From Miscanthus floridulus (taxonomy: Eukaryota > Streptophyta > Magnoliopsida > Poales > Poaceae), in NCBI RefSeq assembly GCF_019320115.1, contig NC_089584.1, positions 104,089,111 through 104,153,110 of the forward strand: DNA of 64,000 nt, given 5' to 3'. Below are positions 45,906 to 56,738 of this stretch, piece after piece. The position numbers and the translations under genes are program-made. The notes under the pieces were generated by a model. It ran no database searches. It was given only the letters and a program-made list of their open reading frames with translations, and was not told where the DNA came from. The stretch's first letter is position 1. Each line of letters begins with the position of its first letter.

Positions 45906-46976
45906 CAACGTGACACCCTAAACTTTAACCCTGGATTCAAACACCCACTTCTATTTCTCACTTCTCAGGCCAGGAATCTTATCTATGCAAAGAGAGAAAT
46001 TATAAGCTTTCATTGGAATAGGCTATGTTCGGCTATCATTATAAGCCGGCTTATGAGTTATGGTATATATATTTTTCCAACAAATTAGTTGTACAAATCA
46101 GCACGAGCGACATATAGACCAGTCAAACAAAGCCATAGTTTAGAATTGTCGTATTGAGACACCTAAGTAGATATACTATTTAGGGATAAAAATTAGTTTA
46201 AAGTTGTTATGGTTGGCTAGCTATTTTGTTAACAATCAATTGAAGACTTGTTAAAGAATTAGTCTACTGTCTATTAGCGTAGCTAATTTCGATTATTTTA
46301 TAGCTAATTAGTAATTAGTTCTTGTATCAAAACAGGTCCTAATTCTGGATGAATCCAAATAGACTATCCAAAAAATATGATTCAGATCCAGTCCAATTCT
46401 AGGCATCCAAATGGAGAGAGAAATTATAGGTCAAAGTATAAATTTGGACACCATGCCGAGTCAAACCACATCTTGTATTTGAAACGGAAGGAGTATGAAC
46501 TATTATACGTGCGCTCCGCCGCACATGCGGACGGAAAACGTGTTTGACAGCACGCGTTTAAACAGTAAAAGCTACCGGAAATAACGGCAGTGGGTTTCAT
46601 GAACAGTAACCGGTAGGGATGGAAAAGTGCTCGAGTGGTGTCTGAACAGCGCGGCAACAGTAAGTGTCTAGAGAGTGGCATCAACAGTGTATGACACAAT
46701 GACAGAGGGTCTCGGGATCGCAGAAATCTTTACGTGTTGACTGTTGAGGGGTCTTATTATGCGGTGGTTGGACGCAGTGGTGGAGCTAGCGGTTAATCTG
46801 TACGGGCCATGGACCACTCCAAAATTTAGATAAGAGTATTATAGATATTTATATAGTCGGTTACTTTTAAGTAAACTTCAGAGTTTCTCGATCAAAACAT
46901 ATCTGTAAGACTTTTTTAATGTATTTATCTCATTTTATTCGAAATTATATGTTTGCATGGAAACTTGCTACATTTA
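45906..46976. other. ABCB intron 1, no gene seen
   Basis: AT-rich intronic DNA. TTATAAGCCGGCTTATGAG near 46050 is a palindrome-like MITE relic. GC-richer DNA at 46500-46740 has no recognised content. Confidence 0.5.
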
Positions 46977-47205
46977 CTCCCTCCGTCTAGAAAAAAATGC
47001 AATTATGAGATCCGTATAGGTCAAAGTAGCTCAAGTTTGACTAAGTTTATAACAAATAGTATTAATATTCATATCTCCGAATAAATTTATTATGAAAATG
47101 TATTCTATGGCTAATATAATGATAGTAATTTTGCATTAGAAATGTTAGTATTTTTTATATTCTTCTCGTGAAGCGAGAATTACATTCTTTTGTAGACGGA
47201 GAGGG
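46977..47205. mobile_element. Stowaway-type MITE (229 bp)
   Basis: Begins CTCCCTCCGTCTAGAAAAAA and ends GTAGACGGAGAGGG, the TIR of Tc1/mariner Stowaway MITEs, with TA on both sides (46975-46976 and 47206-47207). Confidence 0.88.
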
Positions 47206-47711
47206 TATATTGTTAATAAAAATTTTATATTAAATTGGACCACCCCAATTTAAAATCATGGCTATGCCAATGGCCAGGGGCGGATCCAAGGCCCGGGCTG
47301 CCTGGGCTGTAGCCCGGGGCGCAGCCCATTAAGTCTAGGAACAAGTTTCACAAAAAACACAAAAAAAGCCTTGGCAGCCCAATAGCCCCCCCTGGCATGA
47401 ATGCAGCCCAACTAGTATTCTAGTTAGCCCTGGCCGCACGGCAAAGCACGCAGCGCAGCGACCCTTGGCCTGATCGGCTTTTCACATTCGCGCCTCGCTC
47501 CGTGCGGCCTGCGCGATTCGACTCCCTCGGGAAGTCGCGATCGCGAGTCGGAGTCGCGACCTAGCGACGTCGCCCGCCGCCCAGTCGATCTCGGACTCCG
47601 CCACTCCGGCCTCTGTGATCTTCAGTGGGCAGCGGCACGTCGTCCACTGTCCACTCGGTCATCCTGCAGGCTGCAGTCCTGCTCGGCTGTCCCTGCAGGA
47701 AGCACGCACGC

Positions 47712-47867
47712 AGGTGAGAAGAGATCCAATATTCCCAATTCCCATCCCTAATTCTTTCAAGTCTGTACCGTAGTCTTTCAAGTCTGTACCGTAGTCTGTA
47801 GAGTCAGGTGTCTAGAGGATGTTAATTGATAATTATTATTTCTTAATTCATATCCAATGTGTTTTAG
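47712..47867 (+). other. Probable 5' UTR intron of hAT gene
   Basis: Donor GTGAGA after GCACGCAG at 47711 and acceptor TTTTAG at 47866-47867 or one base off, just before the start codon. Predicted from consensus only. Confidence 0.5.
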
Positions 47868-47868
47868 G

Positions 47869-48774
47869 ATGGAAAGATATTATGCTAAGAAAGATGCATT
47901 AAATAGTAATACAGGAAATAAAGAGACAGAGAGTCGGCTTGAACAGAAAAGACCGAGGATTGAACTTGATTTGAGAGATATAATTGATGATCCAGGCAAT
48001 AGAAAGCCAATTGATGAGTTTCATCATGACATTAGGGATGAGGCTAGGAGAGCGTATCTACATAAAGGTCCATATAGGCCAACTGGTCATAAGTTTCCAA
48101 AAACAAAAGTCAATATGGAAGATATGATACCAGTTAGAGGTCGTTCCAAATTCCGTGGTGCCAAATTAGTGACACACTACCATAATTTTCATCATGGAAT
48201 TTTCATTGCTGTGATTGATCAGATTCTTTGTGAGTTAAACAATCGGTTTCCAGAAAGATCAACTCAACTCTTGAGATGTGTTGCTTGTCTTGATCCGAAT
48301 GGTTCTTTTGCTAACTTTGAGATAGAGCAATTAGTTGAGCTTGCTAAGATCTATAAAGATGACTTCAGTGATTATGATTGTGAAAAGCTAAGGGGTGACC
48401 TCCTGGTATTTATTGATGATGTCAAACATGATAGAGATTTTGGCACATGTACTGATCTTGGTAACCTTGCTGAGAAGATGGTTCAAAGTGATAGACATAC
48501 ACATTTCCCTTTGGTGTATCGTCTCATTGAACTTGCATTGATTTTGCCGGTGGCAACAGCAACAGTTGAAAGAGCATTCTCCGCTATGAATATTATCAAG
48601 ACCGAACGGAGGAATAAAATGAATGATGAATGGATGAATAATAGCATGATATGCTATATTGAGCGGGATTTGTTTGCATCAGTTGAAGATGATAAAATTT
48701 TGAAGCGCTTTCAAGGTTTCAAAAACCGAAAGATAAATTTGCCACGCGAGCGCCCGAGGTGCGTATTGTTTTAG
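47869..48774 (+). CDS. hAT transposase derivative, ZMYM1-like, catalytic core deleted
   Basis: 301 codons from MERYYAKKDALN, chosen because it follows a splice-acceptor-like site and matches the usual start of plant 'zinc finger MYM-type protein 1-like' hAT proteins (an ATG at 47857 is in frame). The N-terminal block ends HKFPKTK, where a TTF-type zinc finger should begin. The frame then passes directly to C-terminal sequence (FRGAKLVTHYHNFHHGIF...). The hAT dimerisation region is clear: LVYRLIELALILPVATATVE, RAFSAMNIIKTERRNKM. So zinc finger, DUF4371 and catalytic DDE regions are deleted but the frame is intact. If made, it could dimerise with full-length transposase; this is inference. Ends CVLF. 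Confidence 0.75.
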   Translation: MERYYAKKDALNSNTGNKETESRLEQKRPRIELDLRDIIDDPGNRKPIDEFHHDIRDEARRAYLHKGPYRPTGHKFPKTKVNMEDMIPVRGRSKFRGAKLVTHYHNFHHGIFIAVIDQILCELNNRFPERSTQLLRCVACLDPNGSFANFEIEQLVELAKIYKDDFSDYDCEKLRGDLLVFIDDVKHDRDFGTCTDLGNLAEKMVQSDRHTHFPLVYRLIELALILPVATATVERAFSAMNIIKTERRNKMNDEWMNNSMICYIERDLFASVEDDKILKRFQGFKNRKINLPRERPRCVLF

Positions 48775-49055
48775 TAAATTTCATTTTATAATGCTATCTT
48801 GATATATGAAGAAGTATGACATTTTAAAAATTATGTAGCATTGAGCGTGGTGGTTCAAGTGGTGTGAATTCGTGAAGACGGAAGACATCAGGCATGGATT
48901 TTTTTTATTATGGAAGGCTCTTTGTATTTGGTACTTTTCTATTCTCGTCATGGTTCTATGTATCTTTGAGCACTTTGAATTGATATCAATATTTGCTATA
49001 TCTATTAGTCCACTGTGTACAGTGAGCAAATTTTTTTTTGCCCTCTATTATTTAG

Positions 49056-49106
<51 letters not shown>

Positions 49107-49437
49107 TGGTCCATTTCTGGATCCGCCACTGCCAATGGCTAGACAACGGATGTTACGACCCAAAGGCACGGTGTAGAATTTTGATTGAAATTTCATGTAT
49201 CTTTAGTCCTACGGGTGAGTTGTTCTAACTCAAATGAAAGTAAGGTGGGACAAAATAGAACACTTTTTTTTGTTTGGGACAAGTGGAATGTGGTGGTCCG
49301 AAAGAAAATTATTTGTCATGTATCTAGAACCAACTTTTATCTATCAAAATCAAGAGGACGAGCTCATTCTGTTTAGGGCACTTCCAACCCAAGGACTAGA
49401 ATGATTTCTATGTTTGATTAATTAAGGTGCTAACTAA

Positions 49438-49654
49438 AGGCGTCCTCAATGGTTCCAAATAGCTAATTTAGAAAGAATTCTATTGGCTATCAAGAAGAGA
49501 AAACCAATAGCTAGCAACTGCCAAATAGTTAGTCTAGCACGATCTTCAAAAAACAACTCTCTCACAACTCACATAACTACCCATTGCTGTGTTTTTTTTA
49601 TTATTTCTAAGTCTCATCTAGCTAGCTATTTGTAAACTGCCATTGAGGATGCCC
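49438..49654. mobile_element. Tourist-like MITE (217 bp)
   Basis: Ends AGGCGTCCTCAATGG and, reversed, GGGCATCCTCAATGG, with TAA on both sides (49435-49437 and 49655-49657), the target of PIF/Harbinger-type Tourist MITEs. Inside the ends AAATAGCTA and TAGCTATTT also pair. Confidence 0.82.
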
Positions 49655-49717
49655 TAAGCAAAATAGTGATGTGACGTTGGAATTAAAGAAAAAAAAGAAG
49701 AGAAAAATATTTCTTAG

Positions 49718-49844
49718 GCTCCGTTCGCTTCGCTGAAAAAACAAGCCGAAACACTATTTCGGCTGATTTGTTGCTAGAGAAAAACACTATTCCGGCTGAA
49801 AAAACAAGCTAAAAAGTACGGATTATAAGACAAGCGAACAGGGA
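49718..49844. mobile_element. Short MITE with GTTCGCTT ends (127 bp)
   Basis: Ends GCTCCGTTCGCTTCG and, reversed, TCCCTGTTCGCTTGT, with CTTAG on both sides. The interior holds AAAAACAAGCCGAAACACTA-type phrases typical of a very common grass hAT-like MITE. Confidence 0.75.
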
Positions 49845-49904
49845 CTTAGATAAGAAACTAGGTTATACAAGAATTAAACATAAATAAATGTGATAGATAG
49901 ACAA

Positions 49905-50025
49905 TCGCCCTGTTCGTTTGAGCTGGTTTGGCTTATAAGCCATGGCTGAAAGTACTGTTGGCTGATTTAGATTTCGTTTGCTGATAAGCCATGCCTTATA
50001 AGCCAAATACGACGAAGCGTGAATG
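49905..50025. mobile_element. MITE relic with CTTATAAGCC motifs
   Basis: CCCTGTTCGTTTGAGCTGG at the left and repeated CTTATAAGCCA phrases resemble the preceding MITE family, but the right end is degraded. Confidence 0.5.
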
Positions 50026-50378
50026 AAGAAAGAAGATGTGTAATTAGACAAAAAAAAACATTAAAAAACTATCTTATATGTGTAGGCTCGCATTAATTGG
50101 GACCGCTCTTATAATAGGCACTGATTAAGAGGCCAATTACGAGGATGAAACCCTCCCATATCAGCTTATTAACCATACACATGAGGGCTTCTACAGAATC
50201 AGAGTCATTTTAAAGGTGTCACAAATTATGGCTCTAGTTTCTTTATTTTCACTGGAAAACAGCTCCACCTACGTAACATTTGGTCCAGCTTCTCCTGACA
50301 AGCCAGAGCCGAAGGAAGGAGCCCCGCCAGACATGCCGTACGTCACTACCTATTGACTGGTAAAGCAGACTGTGTTAC

Positions 50379-50642
50379 CTTGATCACACGGTCGAGTATG
50401 GTTTCGGTGGTGGCGCCGCCGAAGGCATTGATGAGCTGGCCGAATATGACCGTCATGAGCGGCTGCGTCAAGCCGCTGGCCAGCGCCGCCACGAAGCCGA
50501 CCACCATCAGCAGCATGTTCATGGCGTCGGCGTACTGGAACAGCTCCACGAGCGACACCTTCTTCGCCGCATCGCCGCCGTGGTTCTCCTTCCCCTCCCG
50601 CTCTTTCGCTGCTGTCACCGCGGCGGCGGCGGCGGCGTCCAT
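50379..50642 (-). pseudogene. ABCB exon 1 (start codon to KV junction)
   Basis: 88 codons from ATG at 50642-50640, starting MDAAAAAAVTAAKEREG. It encodes the cytosolic N-terminus, a KVSLVELFQYAD elbow helix and TM1 (MLLMVVGFVAALASGLTQPL). It ends ATCAAG followed by donor GTAAC, phase 0. The alanine-rich leader is coded by a GCC repeat. An upstream in-frame ATG at 50729 exists but the family start is the inner one. Confidence 0.85.
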
Positions 50643-50729
50643 TGCTCGCGCGCGCTCGGCTTGGTGCCTGGTGCCTACACGCGTACATCTGCCGCAGCTA
50701 GCCTTATGCTTATGACTCGAGTTTGCCAA

Positions 50730-51932
50730 GAGGGTGCATAATTATGGGGCTGGTTTGGTCGTCGCAGGGAGCTATTGCGTGGAGCCGTGAAGAAGCTTAA
50801 TTATATGGATCCGTTAAAAAAAAGCTTAATTATATGGAGCATGGCATAATATAGGACTCGTGGTATAATGTCAACAACATGGATGACAACGACGGTGCAA
50901 AATCTTTTCTTCAACCTTCCCCACCCCCTCTCTGCCTGTCGTTCGTTCCTAACCGATACCCCTATAGCTTAATAACCAAACTACATTTTATTCCTGAACC
51001 GCCGATACCCCTGAAAATAATAAAATACCGGCTGCAAAAATGTCTAAGCTGCTCTTAGCAGCCGCTTTGCGACTAGCGAGTTGCTCGCCCTAGCGCCGCC
51101 GCCTCCGCATTCACCACCGTTGGTCCTCCTCCCTTCCCCCTCCAGCATCTCGCCGGAGGCCGGAGGGAGTGGGGTCGTGGGGATCCATCGTTTTTATAAG
51201 TTCTCCAGTAGATCAAGTATCTAGGGTTAGAGTCTCTTCATGTAAAGTTTTTTGGTATTGGAAATTTATCTCCTCTTCCTCCTCTTCCCCGACGATGGCG
51301 AGGGGGCAGGGTGGATTTGTTTTCTCCATGGCGGCTCTGTTAAAGATGAGGACGACATCAACGTCAGCAACTTCATCGGCTTGACGACATGAAGACTTGG
51401 CTTTCCGGATGGCGACATCAAGGCAGAGATAATGTCGTCGTCATGTAATAATTTTCTCCGGTCTCTTCTCCGTTTTGTTGTGGTTAGATCTGACTACAGT
51501 GAAGAACTAGGGTGAATAAATTTTAGATTAGTCTTTCTTATTCTTCGGTAGCAGAAAGAAGAAGGAAGACACAAGAAAGAAGAAGTTTCTCCACTTCAGC
51601 TGCAGAAATGTTGGCCGTCGTTCGTTGGGCTTACGTTCTCAGGCCTTTTGCCGAGTGTTTGCCTGTGCGGTCATCTATACGAATCGTCATATAGGTTTAG
51701 AGTTGAGATTTTGGACTATACAAAGCATGGGTACAATTTAGATGATCAGGTTCTGGATATACATAGTGTATTCTAGTATGCTTGTAACGTGATGATGCAC
51801 TCAAATATGATCCGATATAATTCTTCTTTTGTATAAAAAATGTTTACGATGCATTCCTTGTGGGCATTTTAAAATAGAAGAACCTCATGGTTTCTTATTA
51901 CAGTTGGTTATATATTATTGATTAGCGAACGG
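50730..51932. other. ABCB upstream region, no gene seen
   Basis: Would hold the ABCB promoter. TATA-like phrases exist (for example GGCATAATATAGG near 50845), none convincing. 51060-51420 is GC-richer with short frames only and no recognised domain. Confidence 0.5.
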
Positions 51933-52185
51933 GCGCTAGGCCGACTGGTTTAGTGCTGTCACTAGCACCCTCGCGGTGCGGGTTCGAGCCTCAGGTGTGG
52001 CGCACCCGCGCGTTGTTTTCGAGGATTTTTTCTGAGCGAAGTAAAAAAAACTCCCTCGTCTACCCTACGTCCAAAGCACAGGTCTGTGACCAGCTCATCT
52101 CATGGAGCTGCAGTGCCGCTGTGTATAGGTGGGGCAGGGGTTCGGGGGTTTTCTCAATCTACGTGAAAAGATCTTCTTAAGCCAG
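51933..52185 (+). mobile_element. tRNA-derived SINE-like element
   Basis: An internal RNA polymerase III promoter is visible: box A-like TAGGCCGACTGG at about 51937 and box B GGTTCGAGCC at 51981-51990, about 45 bp apart as in tRNA genes and SINEs. The tRNA-like head does not fold into an obvious tRNA, and a non-tRNA tail follows to about 52185. No target duplication identified. Confidence 0.6.
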
Positions 52186-52282
52186 AACATATGGGTTGTC
52201 TAACCACTACGGATCGAGATTTTTTTTTATTGATTAACTGCCGGTAAGGATTCTCTCTGTCAGCTTTGATTAACAGACACCA

Positions 52283-52399
52283 TGTTCGCTTGTTGGTTTC
52301 AGCCAGACTTATTCAACCAGCCAACAGTGTTTTCCGCTCACAACAAACCAGCATCAGCCAGCCCAAATCAGCCCAGAAACCAACCAACGAACACGCCGA
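52283..52399. mobile_element. Short MITE with GTTCGCTTGTTGG ends
   Basis: Ends TGTTCGCTTGTTGGTTTC and, reversed, GTGTTCGTTGGTTGGTTTC. Interior AACAGTGTTTTCC and AACAAACCAGC suit the common grass hAT-like MITE. No target duplication seen. Confidence 0.7.
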
Positions 52400-54523
52400 G
52401 AGACTCATCCTTCACTCGTAACCTTTAGTTAGGCCTCTTTTGAAACACAAGTAAATCATACATGACTTTAAAAAAAGAAAGTAAAAAAATAATTCAATTT
52501 TACATGAAAAACACAGGATATGGAAAAATATATATTTTACCGCATGTCCCAGAAGAGCCTTATAGTTAAAGGACCATTATTTCTTAGAACTCCCCAAAGT
52601 TGGAGTATAGTCAACTGTAAGCTAATCTAATGCGTTACATCGAAGGAAATGAGCTGTCCATATATCAAATGAACATTGAAAAATACGGTAAACGACCTTT
52701 AGGAATGATAATCTTAGACAAATCTGCCGACCCCAGAATTACATTGATATGATCTCACGTATAGGAGTATCATATATCTTATCTAGGCAGACCGCTTTTA
52801 ATTTGCACGCATGCATTTTGCCTCGTGTGTTTGCTACCACTATACTAAGTACTCACTCTAGAAACAGGATGTTACTGTTTTATATTATATTCTTTTAAGA
52901 TAAGGGACCAAAGTTCTTTTATCTAAAAAAAATATAATACAAAGTTCCTTTATATCATATTAACTTTTAGGAATAAAGTTTCAATTACAAAGTTTTGGAT
53001 CTCACAAGCACTATAGTTTTAGTATATGTCGTGTCTGCATCTGAAATCGTTTGAAAATTTGAATATCAAAATTTCAAAATTTCAAAACAAACATTTAGAA
53101 CTATATTTTTTTTCAAGTAAAAAACTTGTCAACCAAAATTTTGTAGATGGCATTGACAACTACCATAGCATAGATCATGTTACCATTTGAAGTCGTTTGA
53201 AAAAAACCTTAAATTTTAAATTTCAAAATATGAGAAAATAAAATGAATATTTAGAACTCTAATGACTTTAAATATTTTTTTATCAAATACAAAATTATAG
53301 ATCACATTGATAACTACAACTTTTATATAGTCCATGTTAATGTCTATTGTCGTTCAAAAACTCTAATTTTGAATTTCAAAATCTAAGAACTATGACTAAT
53401 TTCAAATAAATAACTTACTAACTACAAAGTCGTAGAACTCGTTGACCTCACAATTTTGATGTACTTCATCTGACTTTATGCAAAAGTTATGAATTTTTTA
53501 GATAATTATTAATATATAGAGGCAAGTCTCTTAAAAATGTCACCTATGTAAATTGATTTATAGATAAGGAAACACAAGGAAACTTTGCTTACATATGCAC
53601 GTTCTGCTTTAAGCACATATCAAAGGAATCATTGGTAGGTGTTGTAGCCTCCACTTACAGTTTATAAAACTTGTAGATAACAATTGATGATCAACTGGAT
53701 ATCGGTGGACATAAAAGGATAACCTGACAATTACAACACCTTGCAACCATCAGATAACTGGTATGCAGATTCACATTGCTCAGGTCCACCAATATGCAAA
53801 TTGAAACAAAAGGTAGAAGGAGAACATTCCGTTAACGGATACAAATAAAAGGAGTCAGCATAAAAATGGAAAAATAAACAAAAAGTACATATTTTTTTGC
53901 AGCATTATAGTTTATAGCCATATGGGCACGGGGAACACAACTTTTAGGAAATATAAGCCATACATATATATATCAACCATTAAGATTTGTTGCATGTCTG
54001 TAAAGTGACTGCAAATAATTGGTCATCTATTTAAGGAAGAGTAAAAAATGATTAGTCTCGCGGTAATTGAGCTCTATGGCACACATCTTGTCAGCGTCCC
54101 TTTTGTCTCCATCTAAAACTGCCAATTAAACCCTACAATAACATGAATGAGAGGAAAGAAATAAAAATTGATATACAAACATCATAGAAGTGGATCTTAG
54201 AAATGGTATGCTATACATAGTCATAGAAAATTATAAAACATCTCTGAGAAATCTGACAACCATGAGCAGGAAGCAAAATTTCCCTTTTACCTCTATTCTT
54301 ATCCAGCATTTCACTTGTACCATCATCTTGGTGCAGCAAAGAAACAGCAAGAACAAAGCTTTCTCTTCTCCGACTCCAAGACCTAACCATATCTATGCTC
54401 TGAGCCTCAAGAACATATAGGATTGTTTGAATCGGGCCTAAGCACAGCATGAAGGTCTAGTACACAGCCTTGAAAAATGGATAGAACAGTGGCAATAGAG
54501 AAGCAAGAGGTAGCTACTACATA
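52400..54523. other. AT-rich DNA without recognised genes
   Basis: From 53040 to 53500 loosely repeated phrases occur (TCGTTTGAAAA, AATTTCAAAAT, TAGATCACATTGA), suggesting degenerate tandem repeats of about 130 bp. No coding sequence is supported. Confidence 0.5.
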
Positions 54524-54736
54524 GGGCCTGTTTGGCAGGGCTCGTCCGTGGCTCTGGCTCTGGCTCCTGTGGAGAAGCCCTGCCAAACGTTTTTCTGGAG
54601 AAGCCGTTTTTCAAAAAACAAAGGAGTCAAAGCCGTTTCGGAGGAACCACAAATTGTGGCTCCTTGTGGCTCCTCCAAAACGGCTCTGGCTCCTCTATAG
54701 GAGCCCCTCGAGAGGAGTTGTGCCAAACACCCCCCC
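54524..54736. mobile_element. MITE with GGGCCTGTTTGGCA ends
   Basis: Ends GGGCCTGTTTGGCA and, reversed, GGGGGGGTGTTTGGCA. The interior contains repeated GGCTCC and a GCCGTTTT/AAAACGGC dyad. A short ATA/CATA repeat flanks it; too short to fix the class. Confidence 0.65.
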
Positions 54737-55052
54737 ATAATCTACATCTATCAAGTTAGGATGGTGGCATTAGTTCCGCGTTTTTCACATAAATTTGTAT
54801 AGGGAGTACATCGAGTAGTGGTTACCTATAGTCTGATCCATGATGTTATTAGGTGGATATTTTTTCTTCGGGGAGTGTGTATCAGAAAGATAATACATCA
54901 CGCGGTTAATCATCAGACCTAACCTTCTTCACAAGCACAATATGCTCTCCTGTAGGCATAAGATTCAGAGCACCCATGTGAATTTAGAGCTATGAAAATA
55001 CATCATGAGATTAACCATCTGAACCTTGTCACCTGGATATGCTATCTGCCAG

Positions 55053-56738
55053 TGAAAGGTCCTTGTTTGGTTTTGGTAATTGAGTAACAACTTAGGTGGA
55101 CTAATGTGTTTAAATGTGAGATATACAAGTGATTAGTCCACAGGTACACTTAAGTGAGCAACTCACGCCATAGAAGTGAAATGGCTTGGATATGTTGCAA
55201 AGCTCATACATGTGATGAAAGAGCGAGCTCATTGCATATGAGACATGACATGGAGTCATGTGACTAAGGTGGAGAAGATCAAGACAAGACTTAGCTTGAT
55301 GGACCGGTTGCAAACGTGAAGGGCAAGCTGGAGGCTTTGGAGCGATGGACCGCGTGGCGGTGAAGCTTGAGCAAGACTTGGCGCCGATGGACGAAGGCAA
55401 CGGTGAAAAGCAAGTGAAGTCAAGTTCGATGAACCAACAAGGTCATGTAATGATATGAAGTGGATCATATCATTTGTAATATGGTTAGTGTGTATGTTGC
55501 ATCAACATTGGAGGAGATGGAATGGAATGGAATGCGCAAGGTAAAGGTATAACCTATAGGACATTTCAATTCATCGGTCATAGGTGTGTAGAGAAGTTTA
55601 TGACCGGGTTTAGAATAGATAGCAGTACTATTAAGAGGGGCAAACTTGTTTGCATAACGGTCATCTAGTGCAACTCGAGTGATCTAACTTTGCATCGTTG
55701 GTAGGATCAAGTGGCGTGGTGAATTTAGTGACTAATCCTTTGAAAAACATTTGTGAAAAGCTAACACACATGCACAAGATGGTGAACACATGGTGGTGTT
55801 GGCACATTTGCAAAGGAGGAATTATTGGAGTTGATTTGGATCAAGTTGGAGAGGAAAAAGAGAAGAAAAAACAAGTTTGGGTTGTCCGAGGGTCGGAAAA
55901 CGCAACTAAACTTGCAGCCAGCACGTAGCCCAGCCTGCGGGGTGGCACCGACATTTCTGGTGTGCACTACCCCCCTAGGGCGGTGGCACCGCCACCCCCT
56001 GCAGCGTGTCCAAATCAACACAATTACCCTTTCATATTTTGGGCATAACTCTTAGCTCCGAACTCTGATTTCGATGATCTAGGACTTTTCAGAAAGCTAA
56101 TGAAATGCTCTACAAGATTGATCTAGTGTTTTTTGGTTTTGAGCTGAAGAGGGACCACCATAGTCACCGGACTGTCAGGTGGTGGCACCACCGCTTTTTT
56201 CAGAGAGTGCAGTTTTCGGGGGTTGGCCTGGGTGGTCACCGCCACCTATAGGGCGGTGCACCGCCACCCTATGTCCGATGCTAGGGGCTCAATGGCTAGT
56301 TCAAATTAGTCATTGGGACTTGACCGTTGGAGGGGCACCGCCCTGTCCGATGCCAGGCACCACCCTGTCTGGTGCCCTCGCAGAAAAGGGATACTTTGCT
56401 CCAACGACTCTATTTGGCTTGCGGGCTATAAATAGAGGTGGAGCTTGGTTATGGGCTGGTTGCTGAGCATCCTTTAACCTTGGTGGCTTGTGAAGGTGTG
56501 CTTGGGAGCTCTATAACTCACATACACTTGATAGTGATCATCCGATTGAGAGTGAGTGCGATTCTAGTGCGATTGCATTGTGAGGTTACATCGAGTGGCA
56601 CTAGGTGTTCGTGTTGCAAGCTAGTGGTGCTTGTTACTTTTGGAGGTTGCCACCTCCTAGCCACCTTGGTGGTGGTCTCTGTCAAAGCACACAAGGAAGA
56701 TTGTGTGGTGCTCTAGAGAAGTGATTGTGAGGGGTATT
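55053..56738. repeat. Copia-like LTR fragment A
   Basis: Starts TGAAAGGTCCTTGTTTGG and follows the order of the LTR at 57601-59551 with divergence, including TATAAATA at 56427. It stops at 56738 where another LTR begins, at the position equal to about 59128 of the other copy. Confidence 0.8.

Larger units (their letters stand above)
47275..49131. mobile_element. hAT transposon, internally deleted (1,857 bp)
   Basis: Perfect 8-bp target duplication CCAATGGC (47267-47274 and 49132-49139). Left end CAGGGGCGGATCCA, right end reversed CAGTGGCGGATCCA. It encodes a shortened hAT transposase. A run of 51 C lies at 49056-49106, just inside the right end. Shares its TIR, and the subterminal GGGGGGCTAAA phrase, with the MITE at 12251-12436. 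Inserted in ABCB intron 1. Confidence 0.93.
15912..50642 (-). pseudogene. ABCB (P-glycoprotein/MDR-type) transporter pseudogene, split by retrotransposons
   Basis: Exons read from 50642 down to 15912 match an ABCB full transporter (TMD1-NBD1-TMD2-NBD2, about 1,280 residues), closest by memory to ABCB4/11/21-type plant proteins that move auxin or other organic substrates across the plasma membrane. Exon positions: 50642-50379, 21660-21606, 21348-21173, 20830-20609, 20516-20278, 20171-19643, 19533-19259, 19164-18534, 18434-18206, (exon 10 missing), 16980-16717, 16605-15912. Most boundaries have GT/AG and phases that fit. Defects: exon 2 has no AG before it; one extra G in exon 7; exon 10 absent; Walker A Lys to Met in NBD2; a 7-bp duplication in the last exon; and about 29 kb between exons 1 and 2, with exons 2-3 duplicated at 43911-44398. 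It is almost certainly non-functional as annotated. Confidence 0.88.

Noticed and set aside
49005..49196. Gly-rich minus-strand peptide
   Set aside because: Produced by the 51-nt C run; no evidence of coding.
51937..51995. A genuine tRNA gene
   Set aside because: Box A and B are present but no acceptor stem or anticodon arm could be paired and a long tail follows; SINE fits better.
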